64,000 nucleotides of DNA from Streptococcaceae bacterium (GTDB lineage: Bacteria > Bacillota > Bacilli > Lactobacillales > Streptococcaceae). Where the stretch lies: positions 1-64,000 of the forward strand of contig JAISXW010000009.1 of assembly GCA_031270325.1 (NCBI GenBank), given 5' to 3'. Of the stretch, positions 50,314-60,187 are shown in pieces; position 1 is the first letter of the stretch; each line of letters opens with the position of its first letter. The notes beneath the pieces were generated by a model. The model was not told the origin of the DNA and ran no database searches. It worked only from the letters and a program-made list of their open reading frames with translations. A program made the position numbers and the translations under genes.

Positions 50314-51126
50314 TTACAAGAGTAGGGATTCGAGTGTTCTAGCGACACCATCTTGATTATTGGTGTAGGGGATTTGTGCGTCGGCATAGGGGAGGAGACT
50401 GTCGCTGGCATTTCCCATCGCATAACCAGTACCGGCGAGTTTGAGCATGTCGATGTCATTGTACTCATCGCCAAAGGCAATCAAATCTGCGGGCGCTTGG
50501 CCATTGACTGCCAGCAAATGACGGAGGGCAGATGCTTTCGTGACGCCTTTTGGCACGACTTCTAAGATCCCATTGGGGCCACCCCAAGCACTGACATTAA
50601 CGGCTTGATTAAAAAAATGATCAAGCTCTTTGGCTAGTGCTAACTTATCTGTGTAGCGCGTCTGGAGTAGGATGGCATTAGGATTATCGCCCATTTTGTC
50701 TACGTGTAGCTGATGATAAGGTTTGAAATTGGCAATGCCAAAAAGATTGGGGTTGGCATTGTCAAAGGAATTGATGAAAAACTTCCGGCGAAATTCTGCT
50801 GCTAGGAAGTCCAGTTTAAAGGTCTGTTGCTTTTTGATGAGGTCGAAGACCAGAGATTTATCAATGTGTTTGGAGACAGCATGCGGCCAACTTTTACCCG
50901 GAATGGTCGTCATGGCGCCATTAAAATTAATCATTGGACTTTCTAAGCTCAAATCCTCGTAGACTTGAATCGCCATTCGATAAGGCCGACCCGTTGCAAT
51001 GACAATCTGATGGCCTTCTTTTCTGAGCAGGTCAAAGATTTTGTGAGTATAAGGCGAGATGGTCACGCCGTCAGAGTGCAGTGTCGTGCCATCAAGATCA
51101 ACGGCAATCAGTTTTTTATCAGTCAT
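50314..51126 (-). CDS. Cof-type HAD hydrolase
   Basis: A 270-residue HAD phosphatase of the Cof/YidA class. Motif I is AVDLDGTTL (residues 8-16), motif II is IATGRPYR, motif III Lys lies in the PKGVTKASAL segment and motif IV is GDEYNDIDML; the large C2B cap lies in between. It removes phosphate from sugar or nucleotide phosphates in the cytoplasm; the substrate is unknown. A TATAAA box lies only four bases before the ATG on the minus strand and no ribosome site is clear, so the start or promoter is odd. Confidence 0.88.
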   Translation of the reverse strand: MTDKKLIAVDLDGTTLHSDGVTISPYTHKIFDLLRKEGHQIVIATGRPYRMAIQVYEDLSLESPMINFNGAMTTIPGKSWPHAVSKHIDKSLVFDLIKKQQTFKLDFLAAEFRRKFFINSFDNANPNLFGIANFKPYHQLHVDKMGDNPNAILLQTRYTDKLALAKELDHFFNQAVNVSAWGGPNGILEVVPKGVTKASALRHLLAVNGQAPADLIAFGDEYNDIDMLKLAGTGYAMGNASDSLLPYADAQIPYTNNQDGVARTLESLLL

Positions 51127-51337
51127 CTTATTTATACATCTATTGTGTGACTAGGCCTAAGCTAGTCACACAAGTCTTTCTAACATTGAAGCAGGAGGCG
51201 TCAATGATCGCTTTAAGTTATCTAGTCCTTATTATATCATCTTTCTGTCTATAATTGGCAGGTGCTGGTCATGATCGGACAATGACAGGAGATAGCGGAG
51301 CTTCCGTTGCGATCTTTATCCAGAGACGTGCCCTAAA
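51127..51337. other. Intergenic region before the permease regulatory site
   Basis: No supported gene. It has small hairpins (CGGA-gct-TCCG near 51297; GTCAT…ATGAC near 51266-51284) and two copies of AGACGTGCC (about 51322 and 51360). I looked for a purine riboswitch core and did not find one. Confidence 0.4.
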
Positions 51338-51413
51338 GAATCCGAACATTGCCACCGAAAGACGTGCCAACTGAGGCAAACAGCTTGCAAGTCTCAGGAG
51401 GATAGATTAGACT
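51338..51413 (+). promoter_or_regulatory. PurBox and promoter of the purine permease gene
   Basis: GAATCCGAACATT (51338-51350) matches the lactococcal PurBox AWWWCCGAACWWT at all but the first base. TTGCAA (51385-51390) and TAGACT (51408-51413) are 17 bases apart, predicting a start near 51420, which puts the PurBox centre 76 bp upstream, the position described for PurR-activated promoters in L. lactis. Confidence 0.8.
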
Positions 51414-51456
51414 AAATAGGTACTGAATTATTTATTTTTATAGAAGAGGAACTAGA

Positions 51457-52896
51457 ATGGATCAGTTTTTTAAACTTAAAGCCAACGGCACGACAGTTAG
51501 TCGTGAGATTATGGCTGGCTTAACCACGTTTTTTGCCATGAGCTATATTTTGTTTGTCAATCCGGCGATGTTATCACAGACTGGCATGAAGTATCAGGCA
51601 GTTTTCCTAGCGACGATTATTGCGTCGGTTATCGGGACGTTGATCATGGGGCTTTTCGCTAATGTCCCTTATGCACAGGCGCCGGGTATGGGCTTGAACG
51701 CTTTCTTTACCTTTACGGTGGTCTTTGGCTTGGGATACTCTTGGCAAGAGGCGCTGGCGATGGTCTTTATCTGTGGGCTGATCAATGTCTTGATTACCGT
51801 CACAAAGATTCGTAAGATGATCATCAAAGCCATTCCTGAGAGCTTACAACACGCCATCGGCGGAGGGATCGGTGTCTTTATCGCCTATATCGGTATTAAG
51901 TCTGCAGGTCTTTTGAACTTCACTATTGATCCGGGGACTTATAAAGTCATCGGCACAGGTGCGGATAAAGGAAAAGCGACAATCGAAGCCAGCAGTTCAG
52001 CCGTACCAGCACTTGTCAACTTTAATAGTCCTGCTGTTTTAGTTGCCTTACTGGGACTTGTCATCACAGCAGTCTTGGTCATTAGAAATGTCAAGGGTGC
52101 GATCTTGATTTCGATTATTGCGACGACAGTCTTAGCCATTCTCTTTGGTGTTGTCGACCTCAGCACGATTGATTTCAAAGCAAATTCTTTAAGTTCAGCT
52201 TTCAATGACTTAGGTCAAACGTTTGGGGCTGCCTTTAGTCATAAAGGGATGGGCTCTCTCTTTTCAGACCCTGAAAAGATTCCCCAAGTCTTGATGACGA
52301 TTTTAGCTTTTTCACTTTCGGATACCTTTGATACGATCGGTACCTTTATCGGGACAGGTCGTCGCTCAGGAATTTTCTCTGAAGCCGATGAAAAAGCACT
52401 GGAAAATGGCTCAGGCTTCTCATCTAAGATGGACAAAGCCTTGTTCGCAGATGCGACAGCGACATCTATCGGCGCCATCTTCGGGACGTCTAATACAACG
52501 ACTTATGTCGAGTCAGCAGCGGGGATTGGTGCAGGTGGTCGGACTGGTTTAACGTCTGTCGTGACAGCGATTTGTTTCCTTTTATCCTCTGTCTTACTTC
52601 CTTTTATCTCGATCGTGCCAAGTGCTGCCACAGCGCCCGTCTTGATTATCGTTGGTGTCATGATGCTCGGGTCGTTTAAAGAGATTGATTGGACAAATTT
52701 GGAAGATGCGATTCCCGCATTCTTTGCTTCTATCTTTATGGGATTTGCTTACAGTATCTCATACGGTATCGCAGCAGGATTTATCTTCTTTTCAATCATC
52801 AAAGTGGTCAAAGGTAAAGGCAAAGAAGTCAGCCCGATTATCTGGGTCGTGGACGTTCTCTTTATCCTCAACTTCATTATTTTGGCAGTGATTTAG
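51457..52896 (+). CDS. Guanine/hypoxanthine permease, AzgA/PbuG family
   Basis: A 479-residue transporter of the nucleobase-cation symporter AzgA branch: MDQFFKLKANGTTVSREIMAG at the start (split for length), AMSYILFVNPAMLS, QAPGMGLNAFFTFTVV and SDTFDTIGTFIGTGRRSGI. About 12-14 helices. It imports guanine and hypoxanthine with protons. The PurBox upstream fits purine-dependent control by PurR. RBS AGAGGAAC precedes ATG 51457; a terminator follows. Confidence 0.92.
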   Translation: MDQFFKLKANGTTVSREIMAGLTTFFAMSYILFVNPAMLSQTGMKYQAVFLATIIASVIGTLIMGLFANVPYAQAPGMGLNAFFTFTVVFGLGYSWQEALAMVFICGLINVLITVTKIRKMIIKAIPESLQHAIGGGIGVFIAYIGIKSAGLLNFTIDPGTYKVIGTGADKGKATIEASSSAVPALVNFNSPAVLVALLGLVITAVLVIRNVKGAILISIIATTVLAILFGVVDLSTIDFKANSLSSAFNDLGQTFGAAFSHKGMGSLFSDPEKIPQVLMTILAFSLSDTFDTIGTFIGTGRRSGIFSEADEKALENGSGFSSKMDKALFADATATSIGAIFGTSNTTTYVESAAGIGAGGRTGLTSVVTAICFLLSSVLLPFISIVPSAATAPVLIIVGVMMLGSFKEIDWTNLEDAIPAFFASIFMGFAYSISYGIAAGFIFFSIIKVVKGKGKEVSPIIWVVDVLFILNFIILAVI

Positions 52897-52932
52897 AGTC
52901 ATTGATTTGAGCCAATGCCTCAGGGCAATATT

Positions 52933-52962
52933 AAAAACCAGTCAGTCATGGCTGGTTTTTTG
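52933..52962 (+). terminator. Terminator after the purine permease gene
   Basis: AAAAACCAGT…GCTGGTTTTT hairpin with T-run. Confidence 0.93.
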
Positions 52963-53017
52963 GTCAATCTCTTAAGGCAACGGTTTAGCCAACAGCAGCA
53001 CTTTAGCAAATACTGGT

Positions 53018-53115
53018 CAGTGCTTTGACAAGTCATGAGCATCACTTTGATAAATCATGAGCATCACTTTGATAAAAGCTCAAGGGAACTTTGGTAAAAG
53101 CTCAAGAGCTTTAGG
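53018..53115. repeat. Repeat array H: about 4 units of 22 bp
   Basis: Units of the type GAGCATCACTTTGATAAATC with a 22-bp period. They contain ATCA-ctt-TGAT and, at the right edge, AAAGCTC-aa-GAGCTTT. It sits between convergent genes. Confidence 0.88.
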
Positions 53116-53147
53116 ATAAGTTGACTAGCGAAAGTGAAAAAAGCCCG

Positions 53148-54020
53148 TCAGTCGCCAAAGATCTCTGCTTTGAGACGTTTGCCTGTGGGGGTCGTGGCGA
53201 GGCCGCCTTCAGCAGTTTCACGAAAGGCACTTGGCATGGCTTGACCGACTTGGTACATGGCTTGGATGACTTCGTCAGTGGGGATTTTGGACGTAATTCC
53301 TGCCAATGCCATATCCGCTGCAACGAGGGCAAGGCTTGCGCCCATCGCATTACGCTTGACACAGGGAACTTCGACCAGACCTGCGACAGGATCGCAGACG
53401 AGTCCCAGTAAGTTTTTGATGACCATGGCGCAGGCTTGGCTGGCCTGACTTGCTGTTCCGCCCACTGCGGTTACAAGAGCAGCAGCAGCCATGGCAGCAG
53501 CAGAGCCTACCTCAGCCTGACAGCCACCTTCGGCACCAGAGATTGAGGCATTGTTAGCAATGACGAGACCAAAAGCGCCCGCAGTAAATAAAAAGTCTAG
53601 TTGCTGCGTTGTGTTGAGGGCTAGCTTATCAATCGCTGTCGCTAAGACAGCTGGGACGCAGCCCGCACTTCCCGCCGTTGGTGTTGCGCAGACAAGTCCC
53701 ATCTGGGCATTGCTCTCGTTGACCGCCATGGCATTTTTCGCCGCTGTTAAAATCGTTGGTTCAGATAAAGTACGACCTGCTTGGATGTAGCGCTCAAGCT
53801 TGAGGGCATCACCACCAGTTAAGCCAGTCCGTGAACTGCGTGCTGTCAAACCATGGTCAATTGAAGCCAGCATGACGGATAAGTTTTCGGACATCAAAGC
53901 CAAGATATCCTGTCGAGAACGACCAGATGTCGCCATCTCTGTCGCAATCATTAATTCTGAAATAGAACCCGAAAAGTCCGTCTCAGCTTGTGTCACAAGT
54001 TCTTTAATGGTATAAAACAT
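53148..54020 (-). CDS. sdaAA: L-serine dehydratase, iron-sulphur-dependent, alpha subunit
   Basis: A 290-residue catalytic subunit carrying the cluster Cys residues in GLVCATPTAGSAGCVPA and GLVCDPVAGLVEVPCVKRN. Together with the beta subunit it deaminates L-serine to pyruvate and ammonia through an oxygen-sensitive 4Fe-4S centre. AGGAG precedes its ATG. It lies 90 bp downstream of the beta-subunit gene on the minus strand. Confidence 0.95.
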   Translation of the reverse strand: MFYTIKELVTQAETDFSGSISELMIATEMATSGRSRQDILALMSENLSVMLASIDHGLTARSSRTGLTGGDALKLERYIQAGRTLSEPTILTAAKNAMAVNESNAQMGLVCATPTAGSAGCVPAVLATAIDKLALNTTQQLDFLFTAGAFGLVIANNASISGAEGGCQAEVGSAAAMAAAALVTAVGGTASQASQACAMVIKNLLGLVCDPVAGLVEVPCVKRNAMGASLALVAADMALAGITSKIPTDEVIQAMYQVGQAMPSAFRETAEGGLATTPTGKRLKAEIFGD

Positions 54021-54110
54021 CAGTTGCTCCTATATGTAAGATGAGGGACTGCTCAAAGGTTAAAGAGGTTAGGTGAGTCAATCCGGCTCATCAATCGCAG
54101 CGCCTTTTAA

Positions 54111-54782
54111 TCAATCAAAGAAATTGACATGGTGCAAAAGGTCAATCGCTTTGATTTCGGCGAGTGCTTGGTCGGCATCATGAGAGTCGACTTCGATAAT
54201 CATGATTGCTTTTTCTCCGGCGTGTTCACGTGTGACATTCATCTGGGCGATATTGATGTCATGGGTAGAGAGACATTCTGTTACTCTGGCAATCATTCCC
54301 GGTACATCTTGGTGGACGATGATAAAGGTCGGAGTGTTCATATTCAGCGCAATGTCAAAGCCGTTCAGCTCAGTGACCCGAATCGCCCCACCACCGATTG
54401 AGACCCCTTTGATCCGCATGGCTTTTGTCTCAGATTTAATCTCGATTAGGGCGGTGTTGGGATGATCCGCTTTTTCGTTTTTGTGAATGCGCCAAAACAC
54501 CTTGATCTTAGCCTTATCAGCCAGTTCTAAAGCTTGGGGAATGCGAGGGTCATCAGTGTCCATGCCTAAAACACCCGCAACGAGCGCTAAATCAGTCCCA
54601 TGCCCTTGATAAGTCTTGGCGAAAGATTGGTAGAGATGAAAAGTGACCTCGGTTGGTTTTTCGCCAAAGATCGAATGCACGATTTTACCGATTCGGACAG
54701 CACCGGCAGTATGTGAACTGGACGGTCCAATCATGACTGGGCCGATAATATCAAACACAGATTTAAATTTTAAATGTCTCAT
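54111..54782 (-). CDS. sdaAB: L-serine dehydratase, iron-sulphur-dependent, beta subunit
   Basis: A 223-residue subunit: N-terminal domain with FDIIGPVMIGPSSSHTAGAVRIG and GHGTDLALVAG, and a C-terminal ACT domain (TFIIVHQDVPGMIARVTECL) that may sense an effector. It starts inside the stop of the HAD gene (ATGA overlap), so the three minus-strand genes form one operon. Confidence 0.95.
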   Translation of the reverse strand: MRHLKFKSVFDIIGPVMIGPSSSHTAGAVRIGKIVHSIFGEKPTEVTFHLYQSFAKTYQGHGTDLALVAGVLGMDTDDPRIPQALELADKAKIKVFWRIHKNEKADHPNTALIEIKSETKAMRIKGVSIGGGAIRVTELNGFDIALNMNTPTFIIVHQDVPGMIARVTECLSTHDINIAQMNVTREHAGEKAIMIIEVDSHDADQALAEIKAIDLLHHVNFFD

Positions 54783-55420
54783 CGAATACTCTCCAAGAGC
54801 TGCTGTGGGTGGGCGATTAAAATATCGCTCCCCGCTTTCGTCAACTCATCTTCATCTCCAAATCCCCAAAGCACCCCGATTGTCTTAGCGACTTTATTGT
54901 TGATACCGCCGATGATATCATAGGCACGGTCTCCAATCATTACCGAGTTTTCCGCCCTTGCCTCAGTTGTCTGTAAGACTTTTTTGATGACGAGGCTTTT
55001 GTTCATTGTTTCTGGTGTGCTACCATAAATCCCTTTAAAATGGTGGGACAAATCGAGTGCCTGCAACATATTTTGGGCGACAGTTTCTTTTTTTGATGTC
55101 GCAATATAGAGCTGATAGTCAAAGTGGTGTAGCTCATCCAGCATTTCCAAGATTCCCTCATAGACTTGCGCCTCAAACATCCCTTTAGCTGTATAGTATT
55201 GGCGATAAGTCGCAGTGGCTTTTGCTGCCCAAGCGCTATCCCCTTGAGATAAGGTTTCAAAAGTGGTTTCGAGCGGTGGGCCGATAAATGTCTGTAACAC
55301 CTGATCAGATAGTTGAGGATGGTTGAGGGCATCGAGCGCATAATGAAAACCATTGATAATGCCTTTTGAACTCTCAACAATCGTCCCATCTAAATCGAAT
55401 AATAAATGTTTTAATGTCAT
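54779..55420 (-). CDS. HAD-family phosphatase (Gph-like)
   Basis: A 213-residue phosphatase with motif I LLFDLDGTIVES, motif II IATSKKE, the motif III Lys in NKSLVIKKVL and motif IV MIGDRAYDIIGG. Similar proteins act on phosphoglycolate, pyrophosphate or 5'-nucleotides. First gene of the serine dehydratase operon; a link such as phosphoserine metabolism is possible but unproven. The -10 box TGC-TAAAAT (minus strand, 55435-55427) ends six bases before the ATG with no ribosome site, so this operon appears to start with a leaderless gene. Confidence 0.85.
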   Translation of the reverse strand: MTLKHLLFDLDGTIVESSKGIINGFHYALDALNHPQLSDQVLQTFIGPPLETTFETLSQGDSAWAAKATATYRQYYTAKGMFEAQVYEGILEMLDELHHFDYQLYIATSKKETVAQNMLQALDLSHHFKGIYGSTPETMNKSLVIKKVLQTTEARAENSVMIGDRAYDIIGGINNKVAKTIGVLWGFGDEDELTKAGSDILIAHPQQLLESIR

Positions 55421-55490
55421 AGGTCTATTTTAGCACGTTATGGCGGTCTTGACACCTCTCAAATGCGCGTCAAGCGGTTACCATGCAAAG

Positions 55491-55519
55491 TTGACAAGTC
55501 CTGAGTTTATTGTCATAAT
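55491..55519 (+). promoter_or_regulatory. Promoter of the ABC exporter gene
   Basis: TTGACA (55491-55496) and CATAAT (55514-55519), 17-base spacer. Confidence 0.8.
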
Positions 55520-55558
55520 GGTTTATCAATGTTAGACGATGCACAAGGAGTATCACCT

Positions 55559-57094
55559 ATGAAAAAATTTCTTAAGCCTTTAACCCTTTCTATCGTGATA
55601 GGTTTTATCTTAATGGCGATTTCTTATACGGCAATGGCCTTAGTGCCGTTTTTTACGCAAAAATTAGTCTCTCGATCCTTTAAGGTCGCCTTAATTGGCT
55701 ATGGCAGTTGTACAGGCATCTATCTTTTGATGAATTATCTGTATATGCGTTTGCAATGGTGGCAAAACATCAAGTTTTCAAATTCACTCAAAAACGCTTG
55801 GTTCGATAGCCTATTGAATCAAAGCTATCAAACTTTTAGTCAGCGACAAGTGCCACAGCATGTGGCTTATCAAGCCAATGATTTAGATGCACTAGAGAAA
55901 GATTATCTCCAACCGCTCCTTAGTATGTACCAGCAAATCATGCGGATGATAATATTCCTCGTGGTAATCGCAAAGACAGTCAATCTAACAGTATCTATTT
56001 TATTACTTGTCAGTGGAGTTCTAACGATTCAAGTGCCAAAAATAATCGGTAAGTTGACGGCAACTAAGCGAGGAGAATATCTGAAACAACAAGGTAATTA
56101 TTATGATAAATTGACAGATTTATTGAGTGGCTTTCATCTGATTAATCAACAAACGATTGAAGGATTTAGAAAGCAACAAAGGAATAGTTTGCACATGTTA
56201 CAACGCTCTTACATTGCTTACGGTTTTGCCAAAATAAAAGGCTTACTATTAAATGCGATATCTTTTGAAGTGACAGGTCTTGTGCTATTTGTCTATCTGG
56301 CTTACGCCTTGTGGCAAAATCAGATTACGACACCAGAAGTTGTCGCAAGTATGGGGTATCTCACAGCTTTTTCTGAACCATTTCAAGAAATCTTATATGA
56401 TGTGCAAATGTTAGCTTCTGTGCAACAAGTCAAGATGTCATTCTTAGCACTTGTGGGGCAACCAGTTGTTGTGAAACAAGCGATCTCAGATTTTTCGACA
56501 CTAAGTTTTAAACAGGTTGAAGTGACACGTGAGGCATTTAAACTTCGGATATCTGATTTAGAAATTCATGCAGGAGATAAAATTGCGCTGGTTGGCGACA
56601 ATGGGACTGGTAAATCAACGCTGTTAAATGTTTTAAGAGGCGTACAGGCTTACTCTGGTTTGATTTTAATTGATGGTCAGGTTGAGCAAGCGCTCGAAGG
56701 TAAATTCTCAGCGATTATTCAGCGAGAGCATGAGTTTAACACAACATTTGATGAGAATATCAGTGTGTTTGATTCCTTTAATCGAGATGATGCCCTAGAA
56801 CAGAGGTTCCAACTCAACGAGATAAGTAAGCAATCTGAAAATCAGACACAGTTATCCGGTGGTCAAAAGCAGCTCGTCCATCTTGTTCGACTTTTAGGTC
56901 AAAGAAATCCTATGTTGCTATTGGACGAACCTTTTTCAGCTTTGGATCAGCAACAATTCGAGCAAGCACTTGAGTATGTCTTGGGCTTAGAGCAGACAGT
57001 GCTGATGATTATACATCAAAAGGACAGCTATTTAGAAAAGTTTGATCGCGTTTGGAAGTTTTTTGATGGAGGTGTGGTGGAGCGGTTTAGTTGA
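55559..57094 (+). CDS. ABC exporter with fused membrane and ATPase domains
   Basis: A 511-residue half-transporter: about five to six helices in residues 1-285, then an ATPase with Walker A GDNGTGKST, signature LSGGQKQLVHLVRLLG and Walker B MLLLDEPFSALDQ. It is shorter than classical exporters (about 570-600), with a compact membrane part and a compact ATPase. Substrate unknown; peptide or bacteriocin export is possible. ATG 55559 follows AAGGAG; upstream codons to 55529 are not needed. It stands alone after a good promoter. Confidence 0.88.
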   Translation: MKKFLKPLTLSIVIGFILMAISYTAMALVPFFTQKLVSRSFKVALIGYGSCTGIYLLMNYLYMRLQWWQNIKFSNSLKNAWFDSLLNQSYQTFSQRQVPQHVAYQANDLDALEKDYLQPLLSMYQQIMRMIIFLVVIAKTVNLTVSILLLVSGVLTIQVPKIIGKLTATKRGEYLKQQGNYYDKLTDLLSGFHLINQQTIEGFRKQQRNSLHMLQRSYIAYGFAKIKGLLLNAISFEVTGLVLFVYLAYALWQNQITTPEVVASMGYLTAFSEPFQEILYDVQMLASVQQVKMSFLALVGQPVVVKQAISDFSTLSFKQVEVTREAFKLRISDLEIHAGDKIALVGDNGTGKSTLLNVLRGVQAYSGLILIDGQVEQALEGKFSAIIQREHEFNTTFDENISVFDSFNRDDALEQRFQLNEISKQSENQTQLSGGQKQLVHLVRLLGQRNPMLLLDEPFSALDQQQFEQALEYVLGLEQTVLMIIHQKDSYLEKFDRVWKFFDGGVVERFS

Positions 57095-57345
57095 GTTTAT
57101 GGAAAACGACATCCAATCAATCAACATCATCAAGGAGTGAGGTGTCTCATCTAGCGCGGGGATACGCTTTCCAATCTTCAATTTCCAAGACCAGCTACAA
57201 GTCGAGGGTCTCGCAGCTTGTCCTTTCTCCACAGCTCCTTTGAGCCAACCATCTCCACTGCAATCGGGGTGTTTTGGGGGATAGGTTCAGCCTTTGCCGA
57301 AAAGCTCAAGGGCTTTTGTCAAGTCGTCAAGAGCAGTTGCCAAAC
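57095..57345. other. Gene-free stretch, possibly decayed coding sequence
   Basis: No complete gene. The plus-strand frame from the ATG at 57099 is broken by TGA after 13 codons and then reads open for about 45 more codons up to a TAG near 57281. A hairpin-rich, GC-richer composition sets it apart from its neighbours. Origin unknown. Confidence 0.35.
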
Positions 57346-57428
57346 TTCCCATGGGAACTTGTCCAAACTACCATGGTAATTTAGGCAAACTACCATGGTA
57401 AGTTGAGCAAAACACCATGGTAACTTGT
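57346..57428. repeat. Repeat array E2: 4 units of 22 bp with CCATGG palindromes
   Basis: CCCATGGGAACT then three units of CTACCATGGTAA type, every 22 bp. Same family as array E at 45190-45372, twelve kilobases away. Confidence 0.95.
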
Positions 57429-58844
<1,416 letters not shown>

Positions 58845-58856
58845 GATAGACCAACC

Positions 58857-58876
58857 AAACGCTTTCGGGCGTTTTC
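58857..58876 (+). terminator. Terminator after mnmA
   Basis: AAACGC-tttcgg-GCGTTT with a short T tail. It is directly followed by the -10 box of the next gene. Confidence 0.75.
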
Positions 58877-58892
58877 TGGTATAATCAAGGGT
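58877..58892 (+). promoter_or_regulatory. Extended -10 promoter, probably leaderless
   Basis: TGG-TATAAT with TATAAT at 58880-58885 ends seven bases before the ATG at 58893. Confidence 0.78.
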
Positions 58893-59381
58893 ATGAATAA
58901 TAATGATATTTTAATCCGACTGCGGTATACCTTTGATATTAAAGGCGCTGATATGCTTCATATTTTTGAGCTGGGTGGTTTGACACTGACCTTAGATGAC
59001 TTGTCTGAGATTTTGAAGAAACAAGCACCTGATACCGAGCGAGATCAGGCTTTATCTCGTGACCATTTAGAACGCTTTTTGAATGGTTTGATCATTAGCC
59101 AACGTGGTGTTAAACGGGATAAGACTGGTAAGGCAGTACCAGCTACCTTTGATATGACGAGTGATGCCTTGATCAATAATGTGACGATTAAGAAACTCAA
59201 GATTGCCATGACCTATACGACAGATCACCTCCAAGACTTTCTAGCTCAAGCCGGCAAGACAGTCTCGACAAGCGAACTATCAGCTATTTTGCGCAATAAA
59301 ACTCATCGCAACTATAAGGTAGCAGGCGACCAGATCTTACGGAATCTGCTCAAGGGCATGGCGCTTGAGTATCGGAAGTAG
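58893..59381 (+). CDS. DUF1456 family protein (YehS-like)
   Basis: A 162-residue protein with two similar halves, each starting near I(L/K)xRLRYTFDI or KKLKIAMTYTTD and ending with a conserved basic region (QALSRDHLERFLNGLI; NYKVAGDQILRNLLKGM). That duplicated layout is typical of DUF1456. Function is unknown. The extended -10 lies seven bases before the ATG and there is no ribosome site, so leaderless translation is likely. It lies 49 bp after mnmA. Confidence 0.85.
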   Translation: MNNNDILIRLRYTFDIKGADMLHIFELGGLTLTLDDLSEILKKQAPDTERDQALSRDHLERFLNGLIISQRGVKRDKTGKAVPATFDMTSDALINNVTIKKLKIAMTYTTDHLQDFLAQAGKTVSTSELSAILRNKTHRNYKVAGDQILRNLLKGMALEYRK

Positions 59382-59410
59382 TGGATTAGTAGCAGCAGAA
59401 AGGTAAGGCA

Positions 59411-59953
59411 ATGATTCTCTTAATCGGTGGGGCGACACACTCAGGTAAAACGGCACTGGCGCAGCAATTACTTGAAACATTGGCATATCCCTATCTATCC
59501 ATTGATCATTTAAAAATGGGGTTGATTCGCTCGGGTCAAACAAGTCTGACGGCAGAAGCTACTGATGCTGCCCTGACAAATTATCTGTGGCCTATTGTCG
59601 TTGAAATGATTAAGACTGCGATTGAGAATAAGCAACACCTTATAGTAGAGGGCGTTTATATCCCTTTTGATTATCGAAAGTGGTTTGATAGCGTCTATTT
59701 GAAGGACATTCAGTACGTCGCACTGGCGTTGACACCAGACTATATCCGAAATCATTTCGATACAATCCTTGCGTATGAAAATATCGTTGAGGCTCGCCAG
59801 AATTCTGATGACCTCACAATAGACGAGCTGATATTGGCTAACACGACGAAGATGGAACAGGCTATCCAAAATGACCTAACCTTATTGAAAACTTCGGATG
59901 TGTTTGATTTGGATGACATGGTCAAAACAATTTGCCAGCAATTAAGGCAATAG
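59411..59953 (+). CDS. P-loop kinase-like protein (AAA_33/zeta-toxin-like fold)
   Basis: A 180-residue protein with Walker A GGATHSGKTAL (about residues 6-16), a Walker B-like LIVEGVYIPFDYR near 78 and the likely substrate-binding region YLSIDHLKMGLIRSGQ. It resembles small-molecule kinases such as 2-phosphoglycerate or nucleoside kinases; the substrate is unknown. It follows the DUF1456 gene by 29 bp with AAAGG before ATG 59411, so both share a transcript. Confidence 0.75.
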   Translation: MILLIGGATHSGKTALAQQLLETLAYPYLSIDHLKMGLIRSGQTSLTAEATDAALTNYLWPIVVEMIKTAIENKQHLIVEGVYIPFDYRKWFDSVYLKDIQYVALALTPDYIRNHFDTILAYENIVEARQNSDDLTIDELILANTTKMEQAIQNDLTLLKTSDVFDLDDMVKTICQQLRQ

Positions 59954-60012
59954 GTAAAAAGGACTTGGCCTTTTGCCTAAAACAACAAGTCCTTTTTACC
60001 GAAAGGCCAAGT
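59953..60012 (+). terminator. Double hairpin after the kinase-like gene
   Basis: GGTAAAAAGGACTTG (59953-59967) pairs perfectly with 59986-60000. ACTTGGCCTTT (59963-59973) can instead pair with AAAGGCCAAGT (60002-60012). The two stems share ACTTG and exclude each other. Confidence 0.8.
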
Positions 60013-60057
60013 TCTTTTCATCGAATGACGCGCTCGTGTCAATGTCTTTGCCCAAGT

Positions 60058-60087
60058 TTGACAAGACCGAGTCGTTTTTGATAAAAT
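60058..60087 (+). promoter_or_regulatory. mnmG promoter
   Basis: TTGACA (60058-60063) and TAAAAT (60082-60087), 18-base spacer with a TG two bases before the -10. Confidence 0.8.
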
Positions 60088-60110
60088 AAAGCTATTAAAT
60101 CATCAAGGTA

Positions 60111-60170
60111 GTCAAGTACCAAGAAAGAGTGGCGTGGGGCGCTATTTTTCATGTACTTGGCTTTTTGTTT
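60111..60170 (+). promoter_or_regulatory. Attenuator-like hairpin in the mnmG leader
   Basis: GTCAAGTAC (60111-60119) pairs with GTACTTGGC (60153-60161, one G:U), enclosing a smaller stem (GTGGCG with CGCTAT), and is followed by TTTTTGTTT. This looks like an intrinsic terminator between the mnmG promoter and its start codon. Confidence 0.65.
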
Positions 60171-60187
60171 GAAAGATGGAGGTTGGA

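Noticed and set aside
51200..51456. Purine riboswitch before the permease gene
   Set aside because: No three-way junction core with the conserved purine-aptamer loops is visible; a PurBox explains regulation better.
57120..57290. tRNA or T-box in gene-free regions
   Set aside because: No cloverleaf with TTCRA arm and no T-box GGTGGNACCGCG sequence found here or in the other gaps.
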